DNA of 64,000 bases from Cytobacillus sp. FSL H8-0458 (GCF_038002165.1 NZ_JBBOBR010000001.1:3472001-3536000); one strand, 5' to 3'; positions 34,693 through 43,957 are shown, counted from the first letter of the stretch. The notes: generated from the letters alone by a model not told the origin. Made by a program: numbers and translations.

Positions 34693-35853
34693 CTACAACC
34701 CATCAAACCTCACTTCATACAGGTATTTCAACTGTTTTTCAAGAATCCTCGCTGGAATATAAGGGAATAGTGCATCTCTAAGAGTTACAGAAACACGGTC
34801 ATTCAGCTGGGCCACCCTTCCAATCCTGTTTGACATTTTGGCAATTTCACTGGTCCGCCCCGTTCGTTCGTGTTCATATCTTTCCAATGCTTCTTTAATT
34901 GTGGGTCTCCTTTTTAAATGACCTGCGAGAATGATTGCATCTTCAATAGACTGTCCGGCCCCTTGCCCCAGATTGGGCGTCATGGCATGAGCTGAATCAC
35001 CGAGCAAAACAATGTTCCCAAATTCAAAGCGGCTGATTGGAGGAAGATCATAAATATCATGGTGAAGCAATTGGTGATCAGACGTTTGTGCCAGTATGCC
35101 GGGGATTGGCTCGTGGTAGCCTTCAAATATCCTGGTCAAGTTCGATACAGTAAAGGCTCTGAATTGAGAATCCTTTTCTTTGGCATTAACGCAGGCAAAC
35201 CAATAGATTCGGTTGTCCGGCAAAGGTACGATACCGAAGCGTCCCCCGCGGCCCCAGGTTTCTATAAATATTTTTGGATCATAATCCCTCAAGTTCGGTC
35301 CAGCCTGCACAACCGCCCTCCAACAGGTGTATCCGGAATACCGGGGTTTTGCACTCGGCATCAGTGTTTCACGAATGGTGGAGTGAATGCCATCCGCAGC
35401 GATCAGCAAATCCCCTTTCTCTGTTGAACCATCGTCAAACCATACTCTCACTCCGGAGGCATTTTGTTCAAAACGCCTGCAAGTCTTTCCAGTATGGACA
35501 ATTTGCTCCTGACCTAAAGCGCTCATTAGCAGCTCCAGGAGCTTTCCTCGCTCAATCGCAACGTTATCAAGTCCATACTTGCTGCTGATTAAAGCTGTGT
35601 CCGTCCGCTGCAGGATTTTCCCTGCAGGTGTTACGATGCGAAGTTCATCCAATGCCTTTCCTTCCTGAACAGCCTGATCGCCCACACCAAGCTGCTGCAA
35701 AGCACGGACAGCATTTGCGCCGATTCCTAGCCCGGCACCTGCGAAACGCACTTCATGCTTGCTTTCAAAAACCTTCACTTCCATCCCGATTTTGCGAAGG
35801 GCAATGGCTGCGCTAAGCCCTCCGATGCCTGCACCTATGATGATAGCTTTCAT
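34693..35853 (-). CDS. FAD-dependent aromatic monooxygenase (UbiH/salicylate hydroxylase-like)
   Basis: 386 residues. GAGIGGLSAAIAL dinucleotide fold at the N-terminus, LLIAADGIHSTIR (DG motif) at about 155, and VLLGDSAHAMTPNLGQGAGQSIEDA (GD motif) at about 290. These three motifs define class A flavoprotein hydroxylases. Substrate not readable. Single gene. Confidence 0.88.
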   Translation of the reverse strand: MKAIIIGAGIGGLSAAIALRKIGMEVKVFESKHEVRFAGAGLGIGANAVRALQQLGVGDQAVQEGKALDELRIVTPAGKILQRTDTALISSKYGLDNVAIERGKLLELLMSALGQEQIVHTGKTCRRFEQNASGVRVWFDDGSTEKGDLLIAADGIHSTIRETLMPSAKPRYSGYTCWRAVVQAGPNLRDYDPKIFIETWGRGGRFGIVPLPDNRIYWFACVNAKEKDSQFRAFTVSNLTRIFEGYHEPIPGILAQTSDHQLLHHDIYDLPPISRFEFGNIVLLGDSAHAMTPNLGQGAGQSIEDAIILAGHLKRRPTIKEALERYEHERTGRTSEIAKMSNRIGRVAQLNDRVSVTLRDALFPYIPARILEKQLKYLYEVRFDGL

Positions 35854-35914
35854 CGTATCACCGCTTCCCCTCTTACAAGTACATATAATCCAACCATTGA
35901 ATTAATCTACTATT

Positions 35915-36139
35915 TTATTTATTTCTTAACTTATTTAATTCTGGAATATGTTTATAAATATCCGATACTTTATCTACAACCTCTAACTTCACTGCATCTC
36001 CGCCATTTCCCGTCATAGCAGTATTTATAAATCCATATATTAATCTCAGCAATGTTTTAGCATCAGCTTCTGTAAGATGATTAACAGCATCTATCGTATT
36101 GTCAAACTCATTACTATCAGTAGTTTCTTTCAATGTCAT
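35915..36139 (-). CDS. Short acidic hypothetical protein
   Basis: 74 residues, helical, no membrane segment (MTLKETTDSNEFDNTIDAV... to ELNKLRNK). GAGGAGGG abuts the ATG at 36139 directly, so the TTG at 36133, six bases from the site, may be the true start. First small gene of the AT-rich island. No family recognised. Confidence 0.55.
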   Translation of the reverse strand: MTLKETTDSNEFDNTIDAVNHLTEADAKTLLRLIYGFINTAMTGNGGDAVKLEVVDKVSDIYKHIPELNKLRNK

Positions 36140-36170
36140 CCCTCCTCATAAATAATAGGATTTTAATATC

Positions 36171-36204
36171 CTTCTTAAACAAACCTGCCTCTTTATTTGA
36201 ATAA
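36171..36204. repeat. CTGCCCC palindrome element, copy 1
   Basis: ttaaacaaac-ctgcctc-tttatttgaataa: imperfect inverted repeat around the CTGCCYC core, 20 bases from the GNAT stop codon and 32 bases before the start of the short gene at 36139. Confidence 0.65.
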
Positions 36205-36223
36205 CTAACTTTCGTTTAATCTA

Positions 36224-36715
36224 TTAAACAGAATACCGATAGAACCTTTTATCAACCTGTAATACTGGAAAATTCTTGGGCAACTCTTTAAGACCTATAC
36301 TTAAAAATCCATTTTTTTCGTAAAATCTATGAGCGGCTAAAAATTGGGGTGTGGTTCCAAGATACACTGTTTTTATTGAGTTTTCCTTCGCCCATTTAAT
36401 TGCATTGTTTAATAAGAGACTTGCAGTTTTAAATTTTGCGCCTCGGAATTCTTTATCTACAAACATCTTTCTTAATGCAACTTGATTATTTCCTATATCT
36501 AATAGACTGATTGTACCAACTACTTTCTCGTTATAAACAGCTATCCAAAAGTTTCCACTACCAGTCTGGTAAAAATCTTCTATGGTAAACAAATCAGGTT
36601 GGTCCTTCCTAGTTATCGGAATGTTATATTCTTGTTGCTGGATATCAAGAATTAAATCTACGACTTGAGCTTGATACTCATTAGAATATTGTTTCACAAT
36701 GGGACTATTATTCAT
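36224..36715 (-). CDS. GNAT acetyltransferase
   Basis: About 163 residues from the ATG at 36715, which has AGGCGGTG seven bases upstream (frame open to 36763). Acetyl-CoA region KMFVDKEFRGAKFKTASLLL and the later HRFYEKNGF. Function unknown. Base composition clearly AT-rich relative to the left half of the window. Confidence 0.8.
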   Translation of the reverse strand: MNNSPIVKQYSNEYQAQVVDLILDIQQQEYNIPITRKDQPDLFTIEDFYQTGSGNFWIAVYNEKVVGTISLLDIGNNQVALRKMFVDKEFRGAKFKTASLLLNNAIKWAKENSIKTVYLGTTPQFLAAHRFYEKNGFLSIGLKELPKNFPVLQVDKRFYRYSV

Positions 36716-36944
36716 AAATTCACACCGCCTAAAAATGACTCTACTTTCTAAATTTAACAACAAAATACATTTTTAGGAACCCTCGTTCTTTGGTTAACCT
36801 ACCCTAATGAAAAAAAAAGGCTACTGTATTACTAAGACTGAGCTTGAGCATAAGTATTCGTTACTTAATTGGAAAGACCGGCAACTCTAATTTACAACCT
36901 TTTCAGTTAATCCGAAAATAAAAATTACTTTTCAGAGTAAATTA

Positions 36945-36987
36945 TTGTTTGTTTCAATAGTAATATGTATTACCTTATAAAGTAAGG
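36945..36987 (+). promoter_or_regulatory. Promoter with palindromic operator before the HTH/F1-beta-like gene
   Basis: -35 TTGTTT (36945-36950), 17-bp spacer, -10 TATTAC (36968-36973). A perfect 14-bp palindrome GTAATA-TG-TATTAC (36960-36973) overlaps the -10, followed by CCTTA-taaag-TAAGG (36973-36987), which includes the Shine-Dalgarno. The arrangement suggests autoregulation by the encoded HTH protein. Confidence 0.5.
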
Positions 36988-36998
36988 AGGATGAAAAA

Positions 36999-38042
36999 AT
37001 GGATGATTTGAAATTAAATGTTTCTCTTCTGCGAAGAAAAGTACCAAATCTTACAAGTGCTGCTAAATCAGTCGGCTTACGCCCAGCAACAGTTTCTAAT
37101 TTATGTACAGGAAAAATCCCCTTGGGGCGTTCTGAAGTCAGAACTCTAGTTGCTCTTGCAACCTTAGCACAATGCAGTGTTGATGAATTAATTTTAAAGG
37201 GGGAAACGGTTGATATGATTGAAACAAAAATAAAGACGTTAGATTTATTTGCACCAATTGCTAAAGGTGGAACAGTGGGACTTGTAGCACGTCCTGGAAT
37301 GGGGCAGCTTGTTGTTCTTGGAGAGGTATTTTTCAGGCTGAAAAACGACGGATATTCCACTATATTACTTAAGCCAGAAGCTCCTCATCCAGAAATAAAT
37401 GACATCATCGATTATGTCGATGTAGTTGTTGAATCAATCGAAAAAGCTCTTGATCAAATAGTTAAATCCGGGAAGAATAAAGAAATAATTTTTTGTGCTG
37501 ACCGCTCCAATGTATTATCTGGTGATATATATAAACTTCAAGAAAATCTGCAGGATGGAAATATTCAAAATGTAACTACTTTCCTTCTGGATTTAAAGGG
37601 TGAAGCAGTTGATGATGACCTTCCATATGGCCCACTAGAAACAGTATGGCAATTTGATGCAGACCTCACAGCAAGACACCGATTTCCCGCCGTTAATCCC
37701 ATCTATTCGACATCTTCAGTATTGGAAGGTGGCCATCTAGACCAAAGTCATTTGTATATTCAACAAAGAGGACAAAAACTTTTACGTCGATATCGAGAGT
37801 TGCGCTCTCTCGTAAACGTTAAAGGATTGGATGCAGTTCCATCATCTGAATTAGAAACATATCGAAGAGGAGAACGTTTAGAGGCATACCTGACCCAGCC
37901 TTTTTATGTAGCAGAACCATTTACACGAAAAAAAGGTGAAGCAGTTAATATTAAAGATACATTAAATGATGTTCGAAAAATATTAGACGGAGCATTTGAT
38001 TCTCACGAATTACAGGAATTAGATTATAAAGGCAGGTTATAA
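36999..38042 (+). CDS. HTH protein fused to a degenerate F1-ATPase beta-like domain
   Basis: 347 residues. The N-terminal ~65 form an XRE-like helix-turn-helix (NLTSAAKSVGLRPATVSNL). From about residue 73 the chain follows F1-ATPase subunit beta: KTLDLFAPIAKGG corresponds to the beta-subunit VVDLLAPYxKGG. GLVARPGMGQL sits at the P-loop, with Gln replacing the catalytic Lys of GxxxxGKT. IIFCADRSNVL sits at Walker B. FPAVNPIYSTSSVL matches the YPAVDPLxSTSR stretch, and YLTQPFYVAEPFTRKKGEAV matches FLSQxFHVAExFTGxPG. The catalytic GERxREG segment is missing, so ATP hydrolysis is unlikely; it may sense nucleotides and bind DNA. AAGGAGG precedes the ATG. Own promoter palindrome and terminator. Confidence 0.85.
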   Translation: MDDLKLNVSLLRRKVPNLTSAAKSVGLRPATVSNLCTGKIPLGRSEVRTLVALATLAQCSVDELILKGETVDMIETKIKTLDLFAPIAKGGTVGLVARPGMGQLVVLGEVFFRLKNDGYSTILLKPEAPHPEINDIIDYVDVVVESIEKALDQIVKSGKNKEIIFCADRSNVLSGDIYKLQENLQDGNIQNVTTFLLDLKGEAVDDDLPYGPLETVWQFDADLTARHRFPAVNPIYSTSSVLEGGHLDQSHLYIQQRGQKLLRRYRELRSLVNVKGLDAVPSSELETYRRGERLEAYLTQPFYVAEPFTRKKGEAVNIKDTLNDVRKILDGAFDSHELQELDYKGRL

Positions 38043-38122
38043 CCGCTGAACGAATAGGACGAACTCATAATCATAAAGAAGAAGATTCATCTTATGAAAA
38101 ACAGGAACATCTTCTCATAACC

Positions 38123-38163
38123 TTAATCAGGCTGTGTAACTTTTACGGCAGCCTGATTTTTTT
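38123..38163 (+). terminator. Terminator of the HTH/F1-beta-like gene
   Basis: aatcaggctg / cagcctgatt followed by TTTTTTT. Confidence 0.9.
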
Positions 38164-38345
38164 AAAATCAAGAAAACATAAAAGCTGTCCAACCAAAGGA
38201 CCATTCCAGTTGTCGAACACACCGTTTATTTCCTTAAATAAGCAGCTAGTTTTTGTAAAACAACGTTTAATTTGCAATCTCAAACTTATCAGTTGCAGGG
38301 TCTTCATCAGCACTCCTTAGCCTAACAACGATTTCCGCTTTAAAA
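38164..38345. other. Intergenic with a short coding-like remnant
   Basis: Minus strand 38345-38270 reads ...KAEIVVRLRSADEDPATDKF.. then a stop, in a frame just past the MerR stop and without a start codon. It looks like the tail of a lost gene, but the stretch is too short to be sure. Confidence 0.25.
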
Positions 38346-39116
38346 CTAACTTTGTATTAAAAGAGGAATCATGTAACTAAACGATTGTGCATTCGGTGAT
38401 TCATATTTTTCTAACTTAATTCCTTTCGTGTTAAATCCAAATCGATGAACTAACTTTAAAAAATGAAAGCACATAAATTGGTCACAGACATTAAAATTCA
38501 TTGTGGCAAACAATGTAGGCTCCAGCCGATCTATATAGATATTACTATGACTTTTTAATGAATCGGAGGAAATCTCTTCATTTAAGATAAAACCTACCTC
38601 TCCCGTCATTGAAGCACCTTTCGCATCTAGTGTTCTTATAAATATTCCAGGCCGCACATTTAATCCTAATTTTTTTACTATTTCTATATCAGCTTTCATA
38701 ACAGATTGAAAAGGGTTCATTGCCCTTGGTACCGCATGTCTAAACCAGATAAAAGTGGTTGGAGAAGACCATTTAACCAAGTGCATATGCTGCTCACTAT
38801 AATTCAAACCATTTAAGTATTCTTTAGCAATATTTAATGAAGACAACTTTGCTTCAACTTCTTGTCTCCAAGCAGTGATTAATTGCTGCTTCTCTCCTAC
38901 TCCTGCATGTAAAAATTGATAGATATCCTCAACCTTAATATCAGCTAACCGGAGGGAATGGATAATTAAGGCCTGTTCAACTTGATCATCAGAATATATT
39001 CTATATCCATTCTCTAATCTCTTCATCGGTTCTAACAATTTTTTTTGGTCATAAAATCGAAGAGTACTTGGTGATAGGCCTGTTCGTTCTGAAAATTTAT
39101 TAATCGTCATTTCCAA
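38346..39116 (-). CDS. MerR-family regulator with effector domain
   Basis: About 256 residues. The MerR helix-turn-helix (INKFSERTGLSPSTLRFYDQKKLL) is followed by a coiled coil and a C-terminal ~150-residue GyrI-like domain. TTG at 39116 lies eight bases from GGAGG and is preferred over the ATG at 39110. It follows the double VOC gene by 19 bp on the same strand, so the two probably form an operon in which the regulator senses the compound that the VOC protein binds. Confidence 0.85.
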   Translation of the reverse strand: MEMTINKFSERTGLSPSTLRFYDQKKLLEPMKRLENGYRIYSDDQVEQALIIHSLRLADIKVEDIYQFLHAGVGEKQQLITAWRQEVEAKLSSLNIAKEYLNGLNYSEQHMHLVKWSSPTTFIWFRHAVPRAMNPFQSVMKADIEIVKKLGLNVRPGIFIRTLDAKGASMTGEVGFILNEEISSDSLKSHSNIYIDRLEPTLFATMNFNVCDQFMCFHFLKLVHRFGFNTKGIKLEKYESPNAQSFSYMIPLLIQS

Positions 39117-39135
39117 ACCTTAACCCTCCTTTATC

Positions 39136-39963
39136 TTAGGCAGGATATGACCAAACATTTATACGGTTTCCGTCTAAATCAAAAAAATGAAATCCTGCCC
39201 ACCCTTTTTGTGGATCACCTGCAACTTCAGATAATTCCAACCCTTTTAGCTTTAATTGATTGTAGGTATCATTAAATACTCCTGGCCGGATATCAAAATA
39301 ATTTCTCACAGCAGGGTTACCCTTTCTAAAATCTGCATCTTTAAGTTTTTCCAGCCAAATATTATCGTAGAACACTTCAGAAAGCTGCATCCAATCATAA
39401 GCATCTTCAATATGCAGGTGAGCAAACTCATCATTGTATTGCTTTACTAATTTCACGCCAAGATATTCCTTATACCATCTAATTGCTTTATCGATATCAC
39501 TCACACCTATTCTTACATTTACATCACTGAATCCTGTTATTCTTGATGTAAGAAATTCACCTTCAATACTATTATTATAAACAGCGGTCAGCCTGGCGTT
39601 TTCAAAGCCAGTAATATCAAAACTAACTTGCCCATCAGGTAATGTTTTCAATTCTGTAACTTTAATTCCCTCCCTATCAAAATAGTTTAATGTTTCGCCA
39701 AGGTTCGTTATCTCGAAACCCATTCTCATATTGCCTTCAAAGAAACTATCAGCTTTAAAATGCTCCATATCAGACTCAAATGATTTCAAAGTGATAACAC
39801 CTAATCTTGGCATTTTAAGAAAAGCCTTTTTTCCCACTGGAGTAATTACCTGGTCCAAACAAGCCCACCCCATATGCTTGGTATACCATTCCACTCCCTC
39901 TTCAAATTTATCCCATGACACCATAATAAAACCGCCATCCCAACGAAATTTCATCTGTCCCAT
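39136..39963 (-). CDS. Two-domain VOC-family protein
   Basis: 275 residues made of two VOC units (about 1-130 and 145-275; second starts FSDVNVRIGVSDIDKAIRWYKEYLGV and ends FHFFDLDGNRINVWSY). Upstream partner of the MerR-type gene. Start 39963 or 39954 are both possible (AGTAGGG abuts the first, GGGATGGG precedes the second). Likely drug-binding or small-molecule enzyme; substrate unknown. Confidence 0.8.
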   Translation of the reverse strand: MGQMKFRWDGGFIMVSWDKFEEGVEWYTKHMGWACLDQVITPVGKKAFLKMPRLGVITLKSFESDMEHFKADSFFEGNMRMGFEITNLGETLNYFDREGIKVTELKTLPDGQVSFDITGFENARLTAVYNNSIEGEFLTSRITGFSDVNVRIGVSDIDKAIRWYKEYLGVKLVKQYNDEFAHLHIEDAYDWMQLSEVFYDNIWLEKLKDADFRKGNPAVRNYFDIRPGVFNDTYNQLKLKGLELSEVAGDPQKGWAGFHFFDLDGNRINVWSYPA

Positions 39964-40067
39964 CCCTACTTTCTAATTCTGTAAGTTCTACCAATTTCAT
40001 TCTAAAGGTTAAAGTAAGTTTAAGGTCAAGTGTTTATTGGTTAATTTATGTAACTAACATTCCACTT

Positions 40068-40108
40068 TAAAAAAAGAGCTGCCGATCCCTGGTGGATCTA
40101 CAACTCTT
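40068..40108 (-). terminator. Terminator of the first small VOC gene
   Basis: Minus strand AGAGTTGTAGATCC-accag-GGATCGGCAGCTCT then TTTTTTT. Confidence 0.8.
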
Positions 40109-40151
40109 ACCCTTTCCCGTTATTGAAGAATGAACGAGCAATGTTATTTAT

Positions 40152-40571
40152 CTATTTGGAAATTAGATATTTTTCTCTGAAGATTGGACTAAGTTCACTC
40201 CATACATCGAATTTATTTCCATCTAAATCATAAAAAACAAAGTTTCTTCCCGTGTGCCCTCTGTTTTCAATCTCTCCAACTCTAATTTCATTTTGCCTAA
40301 AGTCTGTATGTATTGATTCTAAGGCATTTAATCCATTAACTTCAAATGTTAACGAAAAACGTTCATTACCGTAAATATCAAAGAAATTTGAACTTTGATT
40401 TTCATTAGATTTCACAAGAAAAATACTTTGATTTGCAAAGTTTAAAATAGCTTTGTCTTGATCTTTGTAGCTTAATTCTGCTCCTAATTTATTTACATAC
40501 CAATCAGAGGAAAGGTCTACATTAGTCACTGGAATATATATTGTGCCTACCCTTAATAATTTCTCGACCAT
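40152..40571 (-). CDS. VOC-family protein, near-duplicate of the gene at 56.1 kb
   Basis: 139 residues. Opening YIPVTNVDLSSDWYVNKLGAEL and closing GRNFVFYDLDGNKFDVWSEL are typical VOC strands. By eye about 90% of residues are identical to the product of 56083-56502, so one is a recent copy of the other. Function unknown. Confidence 0.82.
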   Translation of the reverse strand: MVEKLLRVGTIYIPVTNVDLSSDWYVNKLGAELSYKDQDKAILNFANQSIFLVKSNENQSSNFFDIYGNERFSLTFEVNGLNALESIHTDFRQNEIRVGEIENRGHTGRNFVFYDLDGNKFDVWSELSPIFREKYLISK

Positions 40572-41050
40572 TTTTTGTCTCCTTTCAAAATACCAAAATA
40601 TTCTAATTTATTTATTCAACAAAAAAACCTTACTTCCTGCATCAAGTAAGGATTTTAAACTTATTTATGCAACTGTTATTGAACAAACCTGCCCCATTAA
40701 TTCAATAAAAAATGCTGCATCAGCAGAATTTCTAATATATCTCACGTCTCAAATGTCCACTCAGGTATGCACAGATTCTAATGGTTTCGCTTTTTTGTAT
40801 TCCATTAAATTTTGTATAACCTCTAATGGTGTCCCATTAAGTGAAATTACATCTATATCTTCAGTGAGTAGCTTTAAGCAATAAATAAAGTTGTTATAAT
40901 TACAATAGAATTTCTCATTCTTGGCGTCTTTGGCAAATGGATTGTCGTTCCCTGCTAATTACAGAAAGACAATATATAAGTAAAATAAAATAACTATCCC
41001 GTTAACAGAGTTAGCTGTAATGTGCTGATAGATAGAGAGGTGTAATAGGA
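40572..41050. other. Intergenic with remnant ORF, hairpins and repeat copy
   Basis: Minus strand 40887-40761 reads as ~40 codons of plausible protein without a start (LKLLTEDIDVISLNGTPLEV... ending ESVHT), followed by TGCTG-atg-CAGCA plus six T (40707-40725), a repeat copy (40676-40710), and another terminator ccttactt/aagtaagg (40628-40651). It looks like a decayed gene with its terminator. The AraC-type gene promoter must lie in 40890-41040. Confidence 0.4.
40676..40710. repeat. CTGCCCC palindrome element, copy 2
   Basis: ttattgaa-caaacctgccccattaa-ttcaataa: outer arms TTATTGAA/TTCAATAA are perfect inverted repeats; directly follows a terminator T tract on the minus strand. Confidence 0.8.
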
Positions 41051-42050
41051 ATGACTATAAATACTCGTGTTAGAATACCGGATGGATTTTGGACGGTGCT
41101 AAAAAAACTTGGAATTAATGCTCATGATTTGGTTCGGAAAACAAAAATGCCGCTTACTGTAATTACTGAACAAGTTGTCACTATTGACCAATATTACGCA
41201 TTATGGCAAGCATATTCCGATATCATCGGTGACATGGAAGTTGGAATATTGCAACTTCCGACAGTATTTGAAACAACGCAGTATCCCCCGCCTGTACTGG
41301 CAGCTTACCATGCCCGTGATTATCGGGATGCTCTTGAAAGAATGGCTCGGTACAAAGAAATGTGTCCTCCTGAAAAAATACGCATTATGGAGGAAGACAC
41401 AAATTGTGTAATTGAACTGGAATGGCTTGATACGGAGCATGCGGGACCACCCCTACTTGTTGGGACCACTCTCGCGTTTTTATTGGAACTCGGACGGCGG
41501 GGCACCGGTTATTCTATAAAAGCTAAATCAGCAGAATTTACACATTCATTTGGTCAAGTACAGGCGCTTGAAGAATACTTTGGCTGCCCTATCCACATTG
41601 GAGCAGAACGTAATAGTCTGACATTGCATAGAGATGACCTTAATCGCCCCTTTACTTCCTACAACGCTGACTTACTGGAGATCTTAGCAAACATTAGAGG
41701 AACAGCGCCACAGTCACTCCATAACGGAGGTAGTTAAGTGGATATTGAAACGCAATTTAACAGGAGAACGACTCGACATACAAGATGTAGCAAGTGAGCT
41801 CTGCATGAGCGAACGAACCTTACAGCGCCAGCTTGCTAACGAAGAGACCAGCTTTAAGGAGCTGCTAAAGGAAGCCCGTCATGAACAGTCAAGACAGTAC
41901 TTGGCTAATCCTAATCTAGATATTAAAGAAGTGGCATTTCTTGTTGGATATAAAGATCAGAGCTCGTTTTATCGAGCCTTCCGTAGCTGGGAAGCTATGA
42001 CACCTTTAAATTGGCGTGCTGAACATGCACTTATAAACGAACTAAGTTGA
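41051..42050 (+). pseudogene. AraC-family regulator split by a frameshift
   Basis: The N-terminal part (41051-41737) is the ~200-residue OruR/AraC-type ligand domain, ending LLEILANIRGTAPQ, then a stop. In the next frame the chain resumes as ITEVVKWILKRNLTGERLDIQ, leading into the AraC double helix-turn-helix (DVASELCMSERTLQRQL, VAFLVGYKDQSSFYRAF) up to 42050. The break lies between about 41700 and 41735. Either a genuine 1-base indel or a sequence error; with it, the product lacks DNA binding. It precedes and nearly touches the SDR gene, probably its intended regulator. Confidence 0.8.
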
Positions 42051-42076
42051 TAACCAGCACAAAGGAGAAATGTATC

Positions 42077-42871
42077 TTGGAAATGGAATTATTGAAAAAA
42101 ACTGCTTTAGTTACAGGTTCAACAAAAGGCATAGGTAAAGCAATAGCGAAAGAATTGGCTAAAGAAGGAGTTAATATTCTCATAAATGGACGCAATTATG
42201 AGGAGGTAGATCGAACTGTACAGGAAATCAAATCAGAATTCCCGCTAACTTCTCCTCAAAATGCTGCAGCCGATATTGTGGATGTTCATCAAAGAGAGGA
42301 ATTATTTAAAAAATTCCCGAATGTAGACATTTTAGTTAACAATATGGGTATTTACGAAATCATGCCATACGAGGATGTTACGGATGAACTATGGCAAAAA
42401 TACTTCGAAACTAACGTATTAGCCGCAAATGGATTATGTAAACATTATCTGCCAAAAATGCTGGACAATAATGATGGCCGCATCATCTTTATTGCAAGTG
42501 AAGAAGCAGTAATGCCTTCTGGACAAATGCCTCAGTATTGTATGACAAAGTCAATGCTTCTATCATTGGCAAAAAGCTTGTCTATACTAACAAAAGTAAC
42601 AGAAGTTACCGTCAATACGATTATGCCGGGACCAACACTTTCTGAAAATGTCCAGGATATAATTGAGGGTATTTACAGAAATGAAAACATAACCTTCTCA
42701 GAAAAAGAAAAACAATTCATGTTGAATAATCTGCCACAATCTGAAATACAGCGATTTATCAGACCGTTTGAAATAGGAAGACTAGCTGCATTCTTATGCA
42801 GTCCCTATGCATCTGCATTTAAAGGCTCACCAATCCGTATGGATGGAGGAATGGTACCGACCATTTTTTAA
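42077..42871 (+). CDS. Short-chain dehydrogenase/reductase
   Basis: About 264 residues from a TTG (AGGAG nine bases upstream). Rossmann TGSTKGIGKAIA, NNMGIYE in place of NNAG, catalytic Ser in IASEEA and YCMTK (YxxxK), and the C-terminal GSPIRMDGGMVPT. Oxidoreductase of unknown substrate using NAD(P). The disrupted AraC-type gene lies immediately upstream on the same strand. Confidence 0.88.
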   Translation: MEMELLKKTALVTGSTKGIGKAIAKELAKEGVNILINGRNYEEVDRTVQEIKSEFPLTSPQNAAADIVDVHQREELFKKFPNVDILVNNMGIYEIMPYEDVTDELWQKYFETNVLAANGLCKHYLPKMLDNNDGRIIFIASEEAVMPSGQMPQYCMTKSMLLSLAKSLSILTKVTEVTVNTIMPGPTLSENVQDIIEGIYRNENITFSEKEKQFMLNNLPQSEIQRFIRPFEIGRLAAFLCSPYASAFKGSPIRMDGGMVPTIF

Positions 42872-43127
42872 TCAAAAAAGCTGCCAGGAGGAGAATGTTA
42901 ATATAAAACATAGGTTACTAGTGTCCTATTTAATTTGTTATAACTCTCGTGCAGTACTAGCCTCTGAAGTAAACTTCCGAATTTATACGAGCCTTTCAAA
43001 GTTCACGGCAAAATTCGGAGCGTTTACTTTTACTAACCCTTCACCTAAAAAGGCCTCGTATGGATTCTTTCAATGTTTTTATAATGGTTTCATAGCGTAC
43101 CTCCTAACCGCATTTTCTCCCCCGATG
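42872..43127. other. Decayed region between SDR and GrpB remnant
   Basis: No intact frame. Minus-strand fragments such as YETIIKTLKESIRG near 43090-43045 look coding-like but are interrupted. Probably debris from lost genes. Confidence 0.3.
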
Positions 43128-43342
43128 TAAGAGGTGCTCATTTTCATAACTGTCTCTAAATCCATTACTCCGATTGCAATATCTATAAATGGCTTAGCTC
43201 CTAAACCCATAATAGATGTGCTTCCTATGTGTTCAATAGTATTACGTTGTCATTCAAAATTTCATTTAATTTACCTTTTTCCTCTTCAAATTCTTTTGCC
43301 CAATTTGAATTATAATCTTCAATCAATATTTTATTTTCCATT
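43128..43342 (-). pseudogene. GrpB-family (UPF0157) remnant
   Basis: Starts well at 43342 (GAGGAGAAAAA before ATG): MENKILIEDYNSNWAKEFEEE...LNDNVI, the standard GrpB opening. A frameshift follows near 43245, after which another frame gives HIGSTSIMGLGAKPFIDIAIGV, the family core. The C-terminal half is absent. Confidence 0.75.
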
Positions 43343-43370
43343 TTTTCTCCTCGGTAATTAAAATATAACA

Positions 43371-43403
43371 CTTGAATAAACCTGCCCAGTTTGTTAAACA
43401 AGA
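43371..43403. repeat. CTGCCCC palindrome element, copy 3
   Basis: acttgaataaac-ctgccca-gtttgttaaacaag; lies between the GNAT at 43448 and the GrpB remnant and is next to a gatcgc-taca-gcgatc hairpin (43411-43426). Confidence 0.75.
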
Positions 43404-43447
43404 AAAGAGATCGCTACAGCGATCCTCATCTTTAATTCTTGCAACTT

Positions 43448-43957
43448 CTAATTCTTTTTTATACTTTTTTGATATTTACTATGTCCATCGGTTACACCAA
43501 TAAGTTCAAAGTCATTGCACTTATAAAAGTTATTTAATTTAGTATTATCTGTAACACAATCTAACTTAAGATATTCTTTTTCACTTGCATTGTCTTGTAT
43601 CGAAGCTAATATACTTTTACCTATACCTTTCTTCATATAAGTTGGTGTTATTGCAAGTCTATGTAAATATAGCGATTTTGAAGAAATATCACTTCCCCAA
43701 ATATGCCTATCCCATTCACTTTGTTTAGATAATAGTGTGAACGTAGCCACAATATTCTTATCTTTTAAAACAATGTATGTTTCTTGATTAATTATGGCTT
43801 GTTTAATCTCTTCATCCTCACCACCATCTAGCAGAAACCTCCATTGGTTTATATCATTATCTTTCATCCATTGAGCTATTTGCTTTAACATTTTAATAAT
43901 TACACTGCTATCGTGATTAGTTGCAATTTTTATTTCAAATCCTTCACCGTAACCCAA
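43448..43957 (-). CDS. GNAT acetyltransferase
   Basis: 169 residues from a TTG with AAAGGAGG upstream. Acetyl-CoA turn LAITPTYMKKGIGKSILASI and terminal 'FYKCNDFELIG'. AT-rich codons. Function unknown. Confidence 0.8.
   Translation of the reverse strand: MGYGEGFEIKIATNHDSSVIIKMLKQIAQWMKDNDINQWRFLLDGGEDEEIKQAIINQETYIVLKDKNIVATFTLLSKQSEWDRHIWGSDISSKSLYLHRLAITPTYMKKGIGKSILASIQDNASEKEYLKLDCVTDNTKLNNFYKCNDFELIGVTDGHSKYQKSIKKN

Noticed and set aside
43411-43426. Hairpin gatcgc-taca-gcgatc as a regulatory palindrome
   Set aside because: It lies just after the GNAT stop codon and is better explained as a weak terminator.
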